Made by a program: the position numbers and the translations under genes. The notes below the pieces were generated by a model. That model was not told the DNA's origin. It saw nothing but the letters and a program-made list of their open reading frames with translations, and ran no database searches. This document shows positions 44,141 through 55,332 of a stretch of DNA of 64,000 bases, in pieces. Position 1 is the stretch's first letter. Every line of letters starts with the position of its first letter. The DNA comes from Prionace glauca. Taxonomy: Eukaryota; Chordata; Chondrichthyes; Carcharhiniformes; Carcharhinidae. The stretch spans positions 17,781,059 to 17,845,058 of the forward strand of contig CM075760.1 of assembly GCA_037974335.1 (NCBI GenBank), written 5' to 3'.

Positions 44141-44366
44141 TATTTCTGCTGAGCTTTTTGAGCAGAATTGTTCGGATTCCCATCCCCTTTTAATGTGGAC
44201 AAGTTGTTTCTGATTTCAGTATAGAGGTTGTCTATTAAACAATGACTGAACACAAGGGATGAATGTGAGAAGCTGAAGTTTCCAGTTGAAGAGGCTCCCA
44301 GTGTCTCTGAGCAGCTGAACTGGGGAAGCCTTTGGGCAGAGACTGAGCTGCTGCTATTTCCCTTCC

Positions 44367-44505
44367 TGGCCAACGGGGGTCGCTGTAACACGCCCGGGCG
44401 CTGCTCCACTCACCTCTTGCCCACTCCGACCCGGCCGCTGCTCGTTGGCGGAACATCCGGGTCCTGTAGAGAGGCGGGGCCAGCCGCCATATTTCCGTGA
44501 CGTCA
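44367..44505 (-). promoter_or_regulatory. Promoter-like block, inverted copy
   Basis: The CRE TGACGTCA (44498-44505), YY1-like GCCGCCATATTT (44485-44496) and CTCF-like TGGCCAACGGGGGTCGC (44367-44383, plus strand) mirror those at 6870-7012. Conservation of all three motifs in both arms is the main support. Confidence 0.5.
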
Positions 44506-44870
44506 CCATCAGCCCCTCCCCCCGTCGAGGAAAAAGCGGCAGTTCAGAAATGTAGAAAGTGAGAGAAATTCCCACCCGGAAATCCCGCCCGGAGCGGAAT
44601 TAAAATTAAATAAAATACATATTTTTATAAAGAGGCAGGTGGCGGAACCGCGCATGTGCTGTAGTATTTTCCCAGAGCGCACCGCGCGGGTGTGATTGAA
44701 AAAAAGACGCAATAAAAGAAACGATTTTCCCGAATGGAGAAGGAACCGAAAGTCTGACGGGTGAGGATTTGAATAATAATCATCAAGATTCAAAATATTA
44801 AAAGATTAAAATGGAACTGCCTGGGCGCATGTGCAGGACGGGAATTCCCCCAGAGTACAGCGCGTGGGAC

Positions 44871-45004
44871 GCCGTCTCCCCTGGCAACGCAACATGGCTG
44901 CTGGCCGTCTCCCCTCGCAACGCAACATGGCCGCCGGCCGTCTCCCCTTGCAACGCAAGATGGCCGCTGGCCGTCTCCCCAGGCAACGCAAGATGGCCGT
45001 CGGC
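44871..45004 (-). repeat. 33-bp YY1-site repeat, 4 units
   Basis: Four inverted units of the repeat at 6238-6501, all with AACATGG or AAGATGG. The copy number differs from the left arm (4 against 8). Confidence 0.85.
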
Positions 45005-45236
45005 GGTGAGTGATTATGGCGCAGGCGCAGTGAGGTCTGCCTGCAGCCCATTGTCCAGATTGCCCCCCAGTGGATATGATGGGGATGGTGCAGCAGATGG
45101 AGCAACAATCCCAGTTTCAATGGGGGGAGAGAAGCTGCAATTCTGCTCCCTGTTGTTCACTCCTCTCCGCAGTCTCAGCATTGCAGAGTGTTTAAACAAG
45201 AGGGTGCATTGTCACAGCGGCACCTTGACCTGCAGT

Positions 45237-45540
45237 TTAAGTTTATTTATTAGTATCACGAATAATTAGGCTTACATTCACACTGCAATGCAATTCCTGT
45301 GAAAATTCTCTCGTCGCCACATTCCTGTTCGGGAAACACTGATGGAGAATTTGGCATGGCCAATGCATCTAACCAGCAAGTCTTTTGGACTGCTGGAGGA
45401 ATGCAGAGCATCTGGAGGAAACCCGTGCAGACATGGGGAGAATGTGCAAACTCTACACAGCCAGTGACCCAAGCTGGGAAACGAGTTTGGGGCCCTCGTG
45501 CTTAGAGGCAGCAATGCTAACCACCGTGCCACTGTGTTGC
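45237..45540 (-). repeat. tRNA-derived SINE
   Basis: Reverse complement of the family at 5469-5738; GGCTTACATTCACACTGCA and GGAGGAAACCCGTGCAGAC are typical. It lies at the same place in the inverted arm, so it predates the duplication. Confidence 0.75.
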
Positions 45541-45689
45541 AACACTCTCCCCCAGATATCAAACTACCCGCCCCCCCCGCCATTAAAATCATAAAATCCC
45601 GAAAGTGCATCAAGTCTACATCAAGAGTATTTTGCCCGATTCCCGTAACCCCACAATACCGTCTAATCCCCCTGACCTTCACATCTTTG

Positions 45690-46402
45690 GGCAGTTATTA
45701 CAATCAGGGCCTTATATCAGTAACCTCTGCCCTAAACCCCTCTCAGTTATTACAATCTGGGCCTTGTATCAGTAATCTCTGCCCTAAACCTCTCTCAGTT
45801 ATTACAATCTGGGTCTTGTACCAGTAATCTCTGCCCTAAACCTCTCTCAGTTATTACAATCTGGGCCTTGTATCAGTAATCTCTGCTCTAAACCTCTTTC
45901 AGTTTTTACAATCTGGGCCTTGTATCAGTAATCTAGTATCAGTATTCTTTGCTGTAAACCTCTCTCAGTTATTACAATCTGGGCCTTGTATCAGTAAACT
46001 CTGCCCTAGACTTCCCTCAGTTATTACAATCTGGACCTTGTATCAGTAATCTCTGCCCTAAACCTCTCTCAATTATTACAATCTGGGCCTTGTATCAGTA
46101 ATCTCTGCCCTAAACCTCTCTCAGTTATTACAATCTGGGCCTTGTATCAGTAATCTCTGCACTCAACCTCTCTCAGTTATTGCAGTCTGAGCCTAGTATC
46201 AGTATTCTTTGTTGTAAACCTCTCTCAGTTATTACAATCTGGGCCTTGTATCAGTAACCACTGCTCTAAACCTCTCTCAGTTATTACAATGTTCGCCGTG
46301 AGTCAGTAACCTCTACCCTAAAACTCTCTCAAGTCTTATAATCTGGGTCTTGTATCAGTAAACTCTGCCTAAACTTCTCTCAGTTATTACAATCTGGACC
46401 TT
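45690..46402 (-). repeat. 52-bp minisatellite, about 13-14 copies
   Basis: Units of CTCAGTTATTACAATCTGGG with CTTGTATCAGTAATCTCTGC are the reverse complement of the array at 3824-4386. One unit carries an internal duplication near 45930. Confidence 0.9.
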
Positions 46403-46404
46403 AA

Positions 46405-46560
46405 GCAGAGGACATAGAGATTTAATATAACTGAAAACAGAATTGAAGGGGGTGATAAGGAGATTTTTTTACACATTATGATCTGGAATGCACAACCTGA
46501 CAGGTGCTAGAAGCAGGTTTAATAATAAGTTTAAAAGAAAATTGGATGAATATTGACAGA
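46405..46560 (+). mobile_element. LINE 3' fragment
   Basis: GGTGATAAGGAGATTTTTTT and TTAAAAGAAAATTGGATGAA are phrases typical of LINE 3' ends (final residues of ORF2). Strongly decayed. Confidence 0.45.
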
Positions 46561-47129
46561 GTTATTGTGAATTGGATTAATGAAATAGTTCACTCATTTT
46601 GGTGGCATTTTGAATGTTTCCCCCGTAAGGTTTTAATATTTGATCTTTTCAGTCACAACGTGTCTGAAACAGAAGATTAAACCCTTGGGTTTGATGAACT
46701 GTCAGATCTGTTTCCTATGTATCTGTGTAACTTGAGAACTACAGATAACCATAAGAAGGAACTGATTATTTTCAGTTCCTCTAACAGATACACCTCAGAT
46801 ATCGAGAATCTCAGGAGATCATCATGCCTTCATTATTCCCTCACCAAATATAACAGCTCTCAGTCAGGCTGAGTCAGTCACATGTGTCTTTGTTATAATG
46901 TTTCCACTTCTATTTTATCACTCACTTCCCAGTGACACTCATCATTACACCGACAGTCTAAAATATCATTGCTCCCTTACATCTTGTCCTCCTATTGTAA
47001 TCGGATGTTTGTTGGGCCTCTTGTCTCCCTTAAGGTCAGATTACCTGCAGTTCAAATGACCTCAGAGACACTGAAACCAACCTTTGTGATTATTATTATA
47101 CCAGACTCCAGTCAGCCCCAGGAGCTGCA
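46561..47129. other. Intergenic, no gene seen
   Basis: AT-rich, no repeat or frame recognised. Confidence 0.4.
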
Positions 47130-47143
47130 GTTGTAAAATACAG

Positions 47144-47311
47144 TAAGAAGTCTCACAACACCAGATTTAAGTCCAAACAGTTTATGTGACAGTAAAGCTT
47201 GTGGGATTACTATCAAATAAACTGGTTGAATTTAAACCTAGTGTTGTGAGACTTCTTGCTGTGTTTACCCCAGTCCAACGCCTGCATCTCTATGTCATGA
47301 CTATCATCGAC
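47144..47311 (+). mobile_element. Penelope-like hairpin fragment with 14-bp target-site duplication
   Basis: An inverted repeat (AGTAAGAAGTCTCACAACAC against GTGTTGTGAGACTTCTTGCT) is followed by the family's 3' end CCCAGTCCAACGCCTGCATC. Direct repeats GTTGTAAAATACAG flank it at 47130-47143 and 47312-47325. Same design as 5820-6072. Confidence 0.75.
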
Positions 47312-47689
47312 GTTGTAAAATACAGCAGAATTGGAATAACAGACAGGTTATTGTCTGATACTGACAGTGGCAGAGTAACACACACTGGAATTTAAATACA
47401 TTATATCAATAGACCATGACTCACTCACACTATCAAATTAAACCTAAACTTTGGTTATGGTGTACTGGATACCGACTGTATTATCATTACATTGGATCTA
47501 ATGCTGTATTCACTAACATACTGCAATGTGACTCTTATTATGTGAACAAACACTGTTTATGTTACACTCAGAGTCAGTCAGTGTTTTGCTGTGTTTTCTC
47601 TGTGCTCCATCTCCACTCTGATTGGACTGGAGCCTGTGTGTGTGTCATTGTTACACTGAGACTCTGTTATTATTGGACAGGTAGCAAGT

Positions 47690-48120
47690 CATCGTCACAA
47701 TGCCCGGCTGATCGACGGCGGCGCGGACCAATGGGAAGAGGGGGCGGTGCTGGAGGACTGAACGGCGTTCGGTCCTCCAACCAATAGGAGCGAAAGAAGG
47801 GCGGGCCCAGCTTTGATTGGAGCATGCGCAGTGTGAATAATGGCGGTGGAAAGCGGGCTTTGTTTTGGGCTGGGAAATCTGTTCGAGGTGATTGGCGGTA
47901 CGGAGAGAGCAATGGATCGCCCAGGTGGGTGAAAACGATGCGTAAGCATGTGGTGTAAGTAGCAAACCGCGGAAGAGGTCTTCCCGGACCCAGTTTGTAC
48001 CGAGCAGGGCCGCAGCTCCTCAGGTTCGTCCCGGGTTAACGTTCGCCATCTTTATTGGGGGCAATATGCAGCAGTGCGTACTCGCGGCCGCCATGTTTGC
48101 AGAGGGCAATGATGTCATTA
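47690..48120 (+). promoter_or_regulatory. CpG-rich promoter-like region
   Basis: Contains CCAAT boxes in both directions (GACCAATGGG, ACCAATAGGA, TGATTGG twice), a GC box GGGGGCGGTG, an NRF1-like GCATGCGCAGTG near 47822, and a YY1-like GCCGCCATGTTT near 48090. An ATG at 47838 opens a short frame (MAVESGLCFGLGNLFEVIGG) that reaches a possible donor CAG|GTGGGT near 47922. No downstream exon is identified, so the gene it serves is unknown. A zinc-finger gene is one possibility. Confidence 0.5.
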
Positions 48121-48341
48121 AGTGGGAGGGGCTTGTTCCCCATTGTTCAGAATGGAGACAACTTGTCCATCAAACTGCATCAACTCTCTGATGCAGGCAG
48201 AGATGAGGCAGAGCGGTGATCAGAGCATCTCATTGATGAGGCAGAGCGGTGACAGAGAACGAAAAATAAAGGGAAATAAAAACAGAAAATACTGTAAAAT
48301 CTAAGCAGATCTGACAGCATCTGTGGAGAGAGAATAGAACG

Positions 48342-48596
48342 CTCTCTCCACTCACATTGTCTGTACCTTTAAGACTTGATTACCTGCAAAAATTTGCATT
48401 CCAACCATTATTTTGTAAATTGAGTTTGTGTCTTTCTCTGCCTTGTTTGTGGACAGAACTCCCACTCACCTGACGAACGAGCAGCACACAGAAAGCTAGT
48501 GGATTTTGCTACCAAGTAAACCCATTGGACTTTAATCTGGTGCAGTGAGACTTCTTACTGTGTTTACCTCGGTCCAACGCCACCATCTCCACTTCA
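48342..48596 (+). mobile_element. Penelope-like 3' fragment
   Basis: CTCCACTCACATTGTCTGTAC, the GACGAACGAGCAGC motif and the 3' end TTACTGTGTTTACC match 60990-61208. Near-identical repeats GAGAGAATAGAAC (48328) and GAGAAAATAGAAC (48597) may be target-site duplications. Confidence 0.6.
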
Positions 48597-48769
48597 GAGA
48601 AAATAGAACCAATGTTTCGAGACTGGATGACCCAGAAAGCTTGTACATGTGTAAACTTCGACACCTCCATGTACCTGACACCTCCATGTACCTTTATACA
48701 CCTCTATCGATCTACTTTGCTCCAAGGAGAACAACCTCAATTTACCTAAAAAAGAGGACACTGCAAGAA

Positions 48770-49525
48770 GGTAAAAGTGAAGGTAAGAGTTTTATAAATG
48801 TTCTTAAATAATTTAATTGGTGCTCAAAATGTCAGTCAGTGGGGTTAAGTGCTGCACTTGTGAGATGTGGGAGATCTGTGATGCTTCCAGCGTCTCAGAT
48901 TACTAAATCTACAGGAAATGCACCCACTTGCAGCTCCTTACGGTCAGCATGGATAGGTTGGAGCAACAGTTGGATGCACTTAGCAGAATGAAGATGACGG
49001 AAAGTGTCATAGATAGGAGCTTTAGAAACTTGGCCACACCCAAGGCAGGCAGATAGATGGGTGACTGCTAGAAGGGGCAGGCAGTCAGCGTAGGAATCCC
49101 CTGTGGTCATCTCCTTCTCTAACAAGTACACTGTTTTGGATACTGTTGGAGGGTTATAGCCTATCGGGGGATAAATACAGCAAACAGAGCACTGGCACCA
49201 CGGCTGGCTTTGTTATTAAGCAGGGAGGTACAAAGAGCACTAGAGCAATAGTTATAAGGAGCTCTATAGTTCGGGGTGCAGATAAGTGCTTCTGTGGGCA
49301 TGAAAGAGACTTCAGGATGTTGTGTTGCCTCCCTGGTGTCAGGGTCCAGGAAGTCTCCAAAAGGGCAGTAAGCATTCTGAAGTGAGAGAGTGAACAACCA
49401 GTGGCCATGGTACATGTTGGTACACAGGTAGGAAGAGTGACGATGTCCTGCAACAGCAGTTAAGGGAGTTAGGTAGAAAGTTAAAAAGCAGGATCTCTTG
49501 GGTTGTAATCACAGGATTGCTCCCT
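48770..49525 (+). mobile_element. CR1-type LINE ORF1 fragment
   Basis: Contains a C-x2-C start (KCCTCEMWEICDAS), a coiled part (MDRLEQQLDALSRMK) and an esterase-like end (AIVIRSSIVRGADKCFCG, MLCCLPGVRVQEVSK). This order fits ORF1 of CR1-clade LINEs. Several stops interrupt it. Confidence 0.6.
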
Positions 49526-49529
49526 GTGC

Positions 49530-50080
49530 CACCTATCCACTGTCATCTCTTAAAGTAACTCTCCCCAACCTATCAAGGCCAACTCACGTCTCATAACCTC
49601 ATAGTTTTCTTAAGATTTAGCACCCTCGTCTCCGAATCAACTCTCTCATTCTCCAGTTTGATTTTTAAAAATCTATCATGTTGCAGTTGCTCATCCCGAA
49701 GGGGTCTGGTACAATTGGATTGGCAATGATTCCCTTCTCACGACACAGTACCCAGTCTAAGCAGGCTTGCTCTCCAGTTGGTTCCTCCAGATATTGGTCA
49801 ATTAAACCATCCTGTATACATTCCAGGAATTCTCTTCTATGGCATTGTGGCTAATTTGATTTGCTCAATCTATGTGCAAATTAAAATCATCCATGATCAC
49901 CAATACTCCCTTATCACATGCATCTCTGATTTTGTGTTTAATGCCATTCCCAACATCACCACTGCAGTTTGGAGGTCCATATATGACATCCACTAATGTT
50001 TTTTGCCCCTTGGCAATGGGGGGGCAGTATAGAATTCTTCCTATGAGCCCCTTGATTTTAGTTTACTGCAATGTGTAGAC
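49530..50080 (-). mobile_element. LINE APE-type endonuclease fragment, opposite strand
   Basis: Minus strand reads VDVIYGPPNCSGDVGNGIKH and VLVIMDDFNLHID, matching the VVYRPP and GDFN motifs of CR1 endonucleases. It meets the ORF1 piece end-to-end in opposite orientation. Confidence 0.6.
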
Positions 50081-50534
50081 TAGATTGAGGTGCCTTATAT
50101 ATAGTGAGAATTCACAATGTGCCAGTCTCACAACTTTGCTCCAAGTGGACTGATGCTCTTTGAGCCTGGGAGAGCACATTTCCACTGAAATGATCCACAA
50201 AAGCTGATGAAGGACATTTATTTAATCCTGGACAGTAAATAGTGTTTTTTCTACCACTACAGATAGGCCTAAAATAAATACATTTTCCCTGTTCCATTGA
50301 GTCTACAGCACAGGGCCAGGCCAGTCGGCTCAGTCAGTCTGTGTCAGTGTTTATGTTCCACATGACCCTCCACCCACCCCTCTCCATCTCCTCCCATCAG
50401 CATATCCTTCTAATCCTTCCTCCCTCATGTATGTATCCAGCTTCCCCTTCAGTGTATTCATGCTGTTCACCTCAGTCACTCGCTGTGGTGATGAGTCTGT
50501 CATTCTCACCACTCGCTGGATAAAGAACTTTTCC

Positions 50535-50835
50535 TGTTAGAGCTTATTTATTAGTCACAAGTAGGCTTACGTTAACACTGCAGTGAAGTTGTTATGTAAA
50601 CCCCCTTGTCCTCCCACTCTGGCTGCTGGTCGGGTACACTGAGGAAGAAATTAGCATGGCTAATGCACCTAACCAGCACATCTTTTTGGACTGTGGGAGG
50701 AAACTGGAGCACCTGGAGGAAACCCACGCAGACACAGGAAGAACATGCAAACTCCACACAACAGAGACCCAAGCCAGGAATCGAACCCGGGTCCCTGTGC
50801 TATGAGGCAGCAGTGCTAACCCACTGTGCTGCCCT
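50535..50835 (-). repeat. Full-length tRNA-derived SINE, minus strand
   Basis: Runs from GCTTATTTATTAGTCACAAG to the head rc GGAATCGAACCCGGGTCCC, GCAGCAGTGCTAACCCACTG. The head differs from the 67-bp unit by few bases, which identifies the source of the array. Confidence 0.88.
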
Positions 50836-50904
50836 CGAAATCACTACTGGATTATTGAACCCCTTCGTAATTGTAAGGTCAGGGGGGTGGGAACTCCAGC
50901 ACGC

Positions 50905-51245
50905 GGACAAAGAACATAGAACTTATAGCGCAGTACAGGCACTTCGGCCCTCAATGGTTCCACTGGTTGGCGCAACAATCTAATGACCCTCTAACCTAAA
51001 CTATTCCAACGTTATCCATATGTCTATCCACTGACCATTTGAACGCCCTTAAAGTTGGCGAGTCCACAACTGCTGCAGGCATGACCTTACTACCCTCTGA
51101 GTAAAGAACCTACCTCTGATATCCGTCCTATAGTTACCAGCCATTTATTTAAAGCTATGACCCCTTGTGTTAGCCATCACCATCCGAGGTAAAAGGCTCA
51201 CACTATCCACTGTATCCAATCCATTGATCATCTTGTATGCCTCAT
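50905..51245 (-). mobile_element. LINE 3' end, second family
   Basis: Begins with AAAGAACATAGAAC (3' tail) and encodes on minus EAYKMINGLDTVDSVSLLPR, related to the elements at 56838-57398 and 58680-59882. Confidence 0.65.
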
Positions 51246-51249
51246 GGGA

Positions 51250-51540
51250 CATGGGAGCCCTGCCCCCACCCATTGCCCCCCTGCCAGGAGCCACACTCCC
51301 ACCCATTGCTCCCTCCCCTTCTGGGAGCCCCACCCCCACCCATAGTTCCCCTCGCCTCCCAGAAGCCCTGCCCCCACCCACTGTTCCCCTTCCCCTTTCC
51401 CTCCCACTCTGGGGCCCTGCCCCCACTCATTATTCCCCTCCCATTCTGAGAGACCCGCCCCCACCCATTGTTTCCCTCCACCTCCCCCTCCTGGGACCCC
51501 CTCCCCCACCCATTGTTCCCCTTCCCCTCCTCGAGCCAAG
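51250..51540. repeat. C-rich minisatellite
   Basis: Irregular units of about 45-50 bp built on CCCACCCATTGTTCCCC and CTGGGAGCC. Long frames here come from its composition. Confidence 0.75.
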
Positions 51541-51934
51541 GTTTCTGCTCATGCGGCTGGTGGCTCCGCCCAGAGTGAGAAGCCGCTCGGTGATCTCCCC
51601 CCTCCCCCCCAGCCCAGGACTGTACATGTCCAAAGGAAGAAGGGCCATGTGCGGGTCTGTGCCCACCCTCTGTGACCGGCAAGCTAAGATGTGAACCAAT
51701 AGGAGAGTTGGAGGATTGGAAAATCTCTAGTCCTCCAGCGAATTGAACTGCAGGCTTTGGGTGAACGAAGATTGATCCTCAGAAAACCTAGAACTTCCTC
51801 CTCTCTCTCACATCTCTGAGTAAAGCACTCCCCCATTTCCATTTCTTATTAATTTCTAGTTCTGTAATATATTACTGCAGCTGCATTATATATTTCCAGT
51901 CATAAACTCATTGCAGCACAGAAGAAGCTAATTG

Positions 51935-52860
51935 GGTAACCTTGAGGAGAGTCTGAGGGGGACACTGGGACTGTGGGACTGACAGTGAGCACCTTGAGGT
52001 GGGTCTGAGGGGGACACTGGGACTGTGGGACTGACAGTGAGCACCTTGAGGTTGGTCCGAGGGGGACACTGGGACTGTGGGACTGACAGTGAGCACCTTG
52101 AGGTGAGTCTGAGGGGGACACTGAGACTGTGGGACTGATAGTGAGCACCTTGAGGAGAGTGTGAGAGGGGGACACTGGGACAGGAAAACAGCACCTTGTG
52201 AGAGGGGGTCACTGGGACACCAAGAGAGGCAAGCAATGCCTTGAGCAGAGTGTGAGAGGGGCGATCACTGGGACACCAGGGCAGAGAGCTTGCACCTTGA
52301 GGAGATTATGAGGGGAGGGCACTAGGATACTATGACAGACAGTCAGCTCCTTGAGGAGAGTATTCGAGAGGCTTACTGTGACACCAGGGCAGAGAGTTAG
52401 CACCTTGAGGAAAGTGTGAGAGGGGGACACTGAGACAGACAGTCAGACCCCCCCTCCACAGAAGCATGTGGGGGTCACTGTGACAGTGGCATAGACAGTC
52501 AGCACCTTAAGGAAAGTGTGGGAGGTGTAAACTGGGGCAGACAGTCAGCACCTTGAGCAGAGTGGGAGAAGGGACACTGGGACAGACGCTCAGCACCTGG
52601 AGCAGAGTGTGAGAGGGGGAAACTGGGGCAGACACTTAGCACCTGGAGGAGAGTGTGAGAGGGGGAAACTGGGGCAGACACTCAGCACCTGGAGGAGAGT
52701 GTGAGAGGGGGAAACTGGGACAAACATTCAGCACCTGGAGGAGAGTGTGAGAGGGGGAAACTGGGACAGACTGTCAGCACCTTGAGGAGAGTGTGAGAGG
52801 GGGAAACTGGGACACTGGGACAGACGCTCAGCACCTTGAGAAGAGTGTGAGAGGGGCACA
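51935..52860. repeat. About 50-bp minisatellite, roughly 17 copies
   Basis: Units contain CAGCACCTTGAGGAGAGTG and GAGAGGGGGACACTGGGAC. Early copies carry an extra ACTGTGGGACTGAC. No gene is seen. Confidence 0.85.
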
Positions 52861-53021
52861 AAGAGGATTCAAGCCACAGGTGGATTTATGTAGCAATGGA
52901 ACTGGGACCGTTTGTTTATGTCCTGTGGTGCTGAGGATTCTCTTCAATATCGATTCAGTTGTCAGGGAACACAACTCTTTCTGCCAGACCATTGGATGAT
53001 GGGTAATGTGGGCACTGTCCT

Positions 53022-53612
53022 AACGCATAAGAACATAAGAAATGGGAGCAGCAGTAGGCCTTCGAGCCTGCCCTGCCATTCGACAAGATCATGGCTGATC
53101 TGAAGTGAATCAATTCCACTTTCCCGCTTTCTCCCCATAACCCTTAATTCCCTTGTCTATCAGAAATCTATCTACCCATGACTTAAATGTATTCAGCGAG
53201 GTAGCCTCCACATTTCAATGGGCAGAGAATTCTAGAGATTCACCACCCTTTGAGTGAAGAAGTTCCTCCTCAACTCCGATCTAAACTGTCCTCCCCCATT
53301 ATTTTGAGGCTGTGCCCTCTAGTCCTGCTGTCCTTTCTAAGCGGGAAGAAACTCTCTACCTCTACCCTATCCATCCCCTTCATTATCTTATGAGATCCCC
53401 CCTCAGCCTTCTAAACTCTAATGAATACAGACACAGTCTATTAAATCTCTCCTCATAGGTTAACCCCCTCATCTCTGGTATCAGCCCAGTGAACCTTCTC
53501 TGCACTCCCTCCAAGGCCAATATATCCTTCCACAAGTACGCCGATCAAAACTGCACACGGTATTCCTGTTGCAGCCTCACCAGTACCCTCTACAGCAACG
53601 CATCAAATATTG
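53022..53612 (-). mobile_element. CR1 LINE 3' end, donor copy
   Basis: Minus-strand CR1 with complete TTCTTATG 3' end at 53022. It is the fuller version of 11062-11475 and directly adjoins the Ty3/gypsy fossil in both places. Confidence 0.82.
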
Positions 53613-54700
53613 CTCAAGTTCATGCAATGCACAAATTCCTGACTGATGGAGGGTGGTCCATTTTTAGAATTCAACACCTGCAGAATGCCTGGTGTCAAGA
53701 AAGAGGTGTGAAGTTTCTCCACTCTTCTCCTTGTGTTTGATTAACTCATCCTGTGTATGGCCATCCATTTTGAATGAGCATCTACCAATATCAGGAACAC
53801 AGACCCCATGAACGGTCCGGCACTGTCCATGTGCACTCACGTCTACGGCCAACCCAAGTGTAAAGAATAGTGACTGGTGACTGTTCTGCCCTTGTTGATA
53901 TTGCCAACACTGACACACAAGCAAATATCTGTATCCATACCTGGCCACCAGACGTGGCAATTTGGAGGATCGTCAGTTTGCCACTCCTGGGTGGCCATGG
54001 TAAAGTTCGGCCGGGTTGGGATGGTGTCTCAGGATGACACTCTTGAACCCCATAGGAGTATGCCATCTTCCACAGTCAGCTGTTCTCTGCCACTCCAATA
54101 TGGGTGCAATTCTGCTGTAACAGCCTTTTGGTTACCCCCATCAGCTCTTACTTCTTCAGTTTATTCAGGACTGGGTAAGTTTGCCTCCACAGCCAAATAT
54201 TATTGGCTGCTGCTGGGAGAATTTTGAAAAATTTCATGATTACTGTCTCTTCCATTGGGGATGTGACCAGTTGTCTGTTAATTGTAACCAGCTCAAGATA
54301 TCTGCCTTCGCGACTCGGCCTCCTAGTCACCCGTGTTCAGAGGGCAATTAAGTGTCAACCACATTGTTGCGGCCCTGGAGTCACGGTTAGGCCTGACCAT
54401 GGAAGGACAACAGATTTCCTTTCCTTGGACATTGGTGAACCAGTTGGGGTTTTCCCGACAATCAACAATTTTTTTATGGTCACCAGCGGATTCTAAACTC
54501 CTGATCTATTTATTCAAATTCCACCATCTGCTGTGACGAGATTGGAACCCGGATGCCCAATACATTAGCTGAGTTTCTGTATTAATAGTCGAGTGATAAA
54601 ACCACCTGTCCACATCCTGAGTGTACACATCCTGAGTTCTGGTAACCAAGACACTCCATATTATATACATCTGCAGAGCTCCTGGAGTGGACAGCATTAA
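53613..54700 (-). mobile_element. Ty3/gypsy LTR-retrotransposon fossil, second copy
   Basis: Direct duplicate of 11476-12560 with the same RNase H-integrase connection and integrase parts. Broken, with several interruptions and no LTRs visible. The two copies are very similar, so the duplication is much younger than the insertion. Confidence 0.75.
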
Positions 54701-54779
54701 CTGCCTCAATCAGGGAGCTCATATTCCAATAACTCCACCTGATGGTTATCGGTAAAGTCTTTAAATATGTCTCTCCGTC

Positions 54780-54791
54780 ACTTTCTGTGCT

Positions 54792-54827
<36 letters not shown>

Positions 54828-55250
54828 TCTGTCTTTTGTTCTTGTTGTTTCCATTATACTCATTCAGTCTCACTGTTTCCCATTCATTTCCGCTCTCTGT
54901 CTCTATATCTGTTTCTTTCTGCCTCTGGCTATTTCCCTTTGCCCCACTTTTTGTCTCCCATTTTCCCTTCCTCTCCCTTTCCCTCTTTTATTACAACCCC
55001 CAGTTTGTCTTCTTCTGTCTCTCTTTCTCCTTCTCTGTATATCACCTTCATCATTTTCTCCACTCTCTATCCCTGTCTCTCTCGCTCTGTAAGAGTCTCT
55101 CTCTGTTTCTGTTCTTTCTCTCTCTCTGTCTGTTTCTTTCTCTGTCCCTGTTAGAAACTCTTTCTTTGTGTTTTTCCCTCTCTCTGCCAATCTCTCTCTC
55201 TATCACTCTCATTGTTGTTAATATTGTCCCCTCTCTCTCTACCTGTAACT
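54780..55250. repeat. Pyrimidine-rich low-complexity tract
   Basis: (CT)n then (CA)n at 54793-54826 and imperfect TCTCTCTGT repeats to 55250. Ser/Leu-rich open frames on plus are artefacts. Confidence 0.85.
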
Positions 55251-55332
55251 ATTTCTGCTTCTGCAAGGGTGTTTTGTTTTCAATATGAATTGCAACAGAA
55301 ACAGTCATGGAACTTGTGGTTGCAGTTTCCTG

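Noticed and set aside
51167-51699. Frames of 89-175 codons in the C-rich minisatellite
   Set aside because: Composition artefacts, open on both strands.
54742-55288. Ser/Leu-rich frame of 173 codons
   Set aside because: It lies in a (CT)n-rich low-complexity tract.
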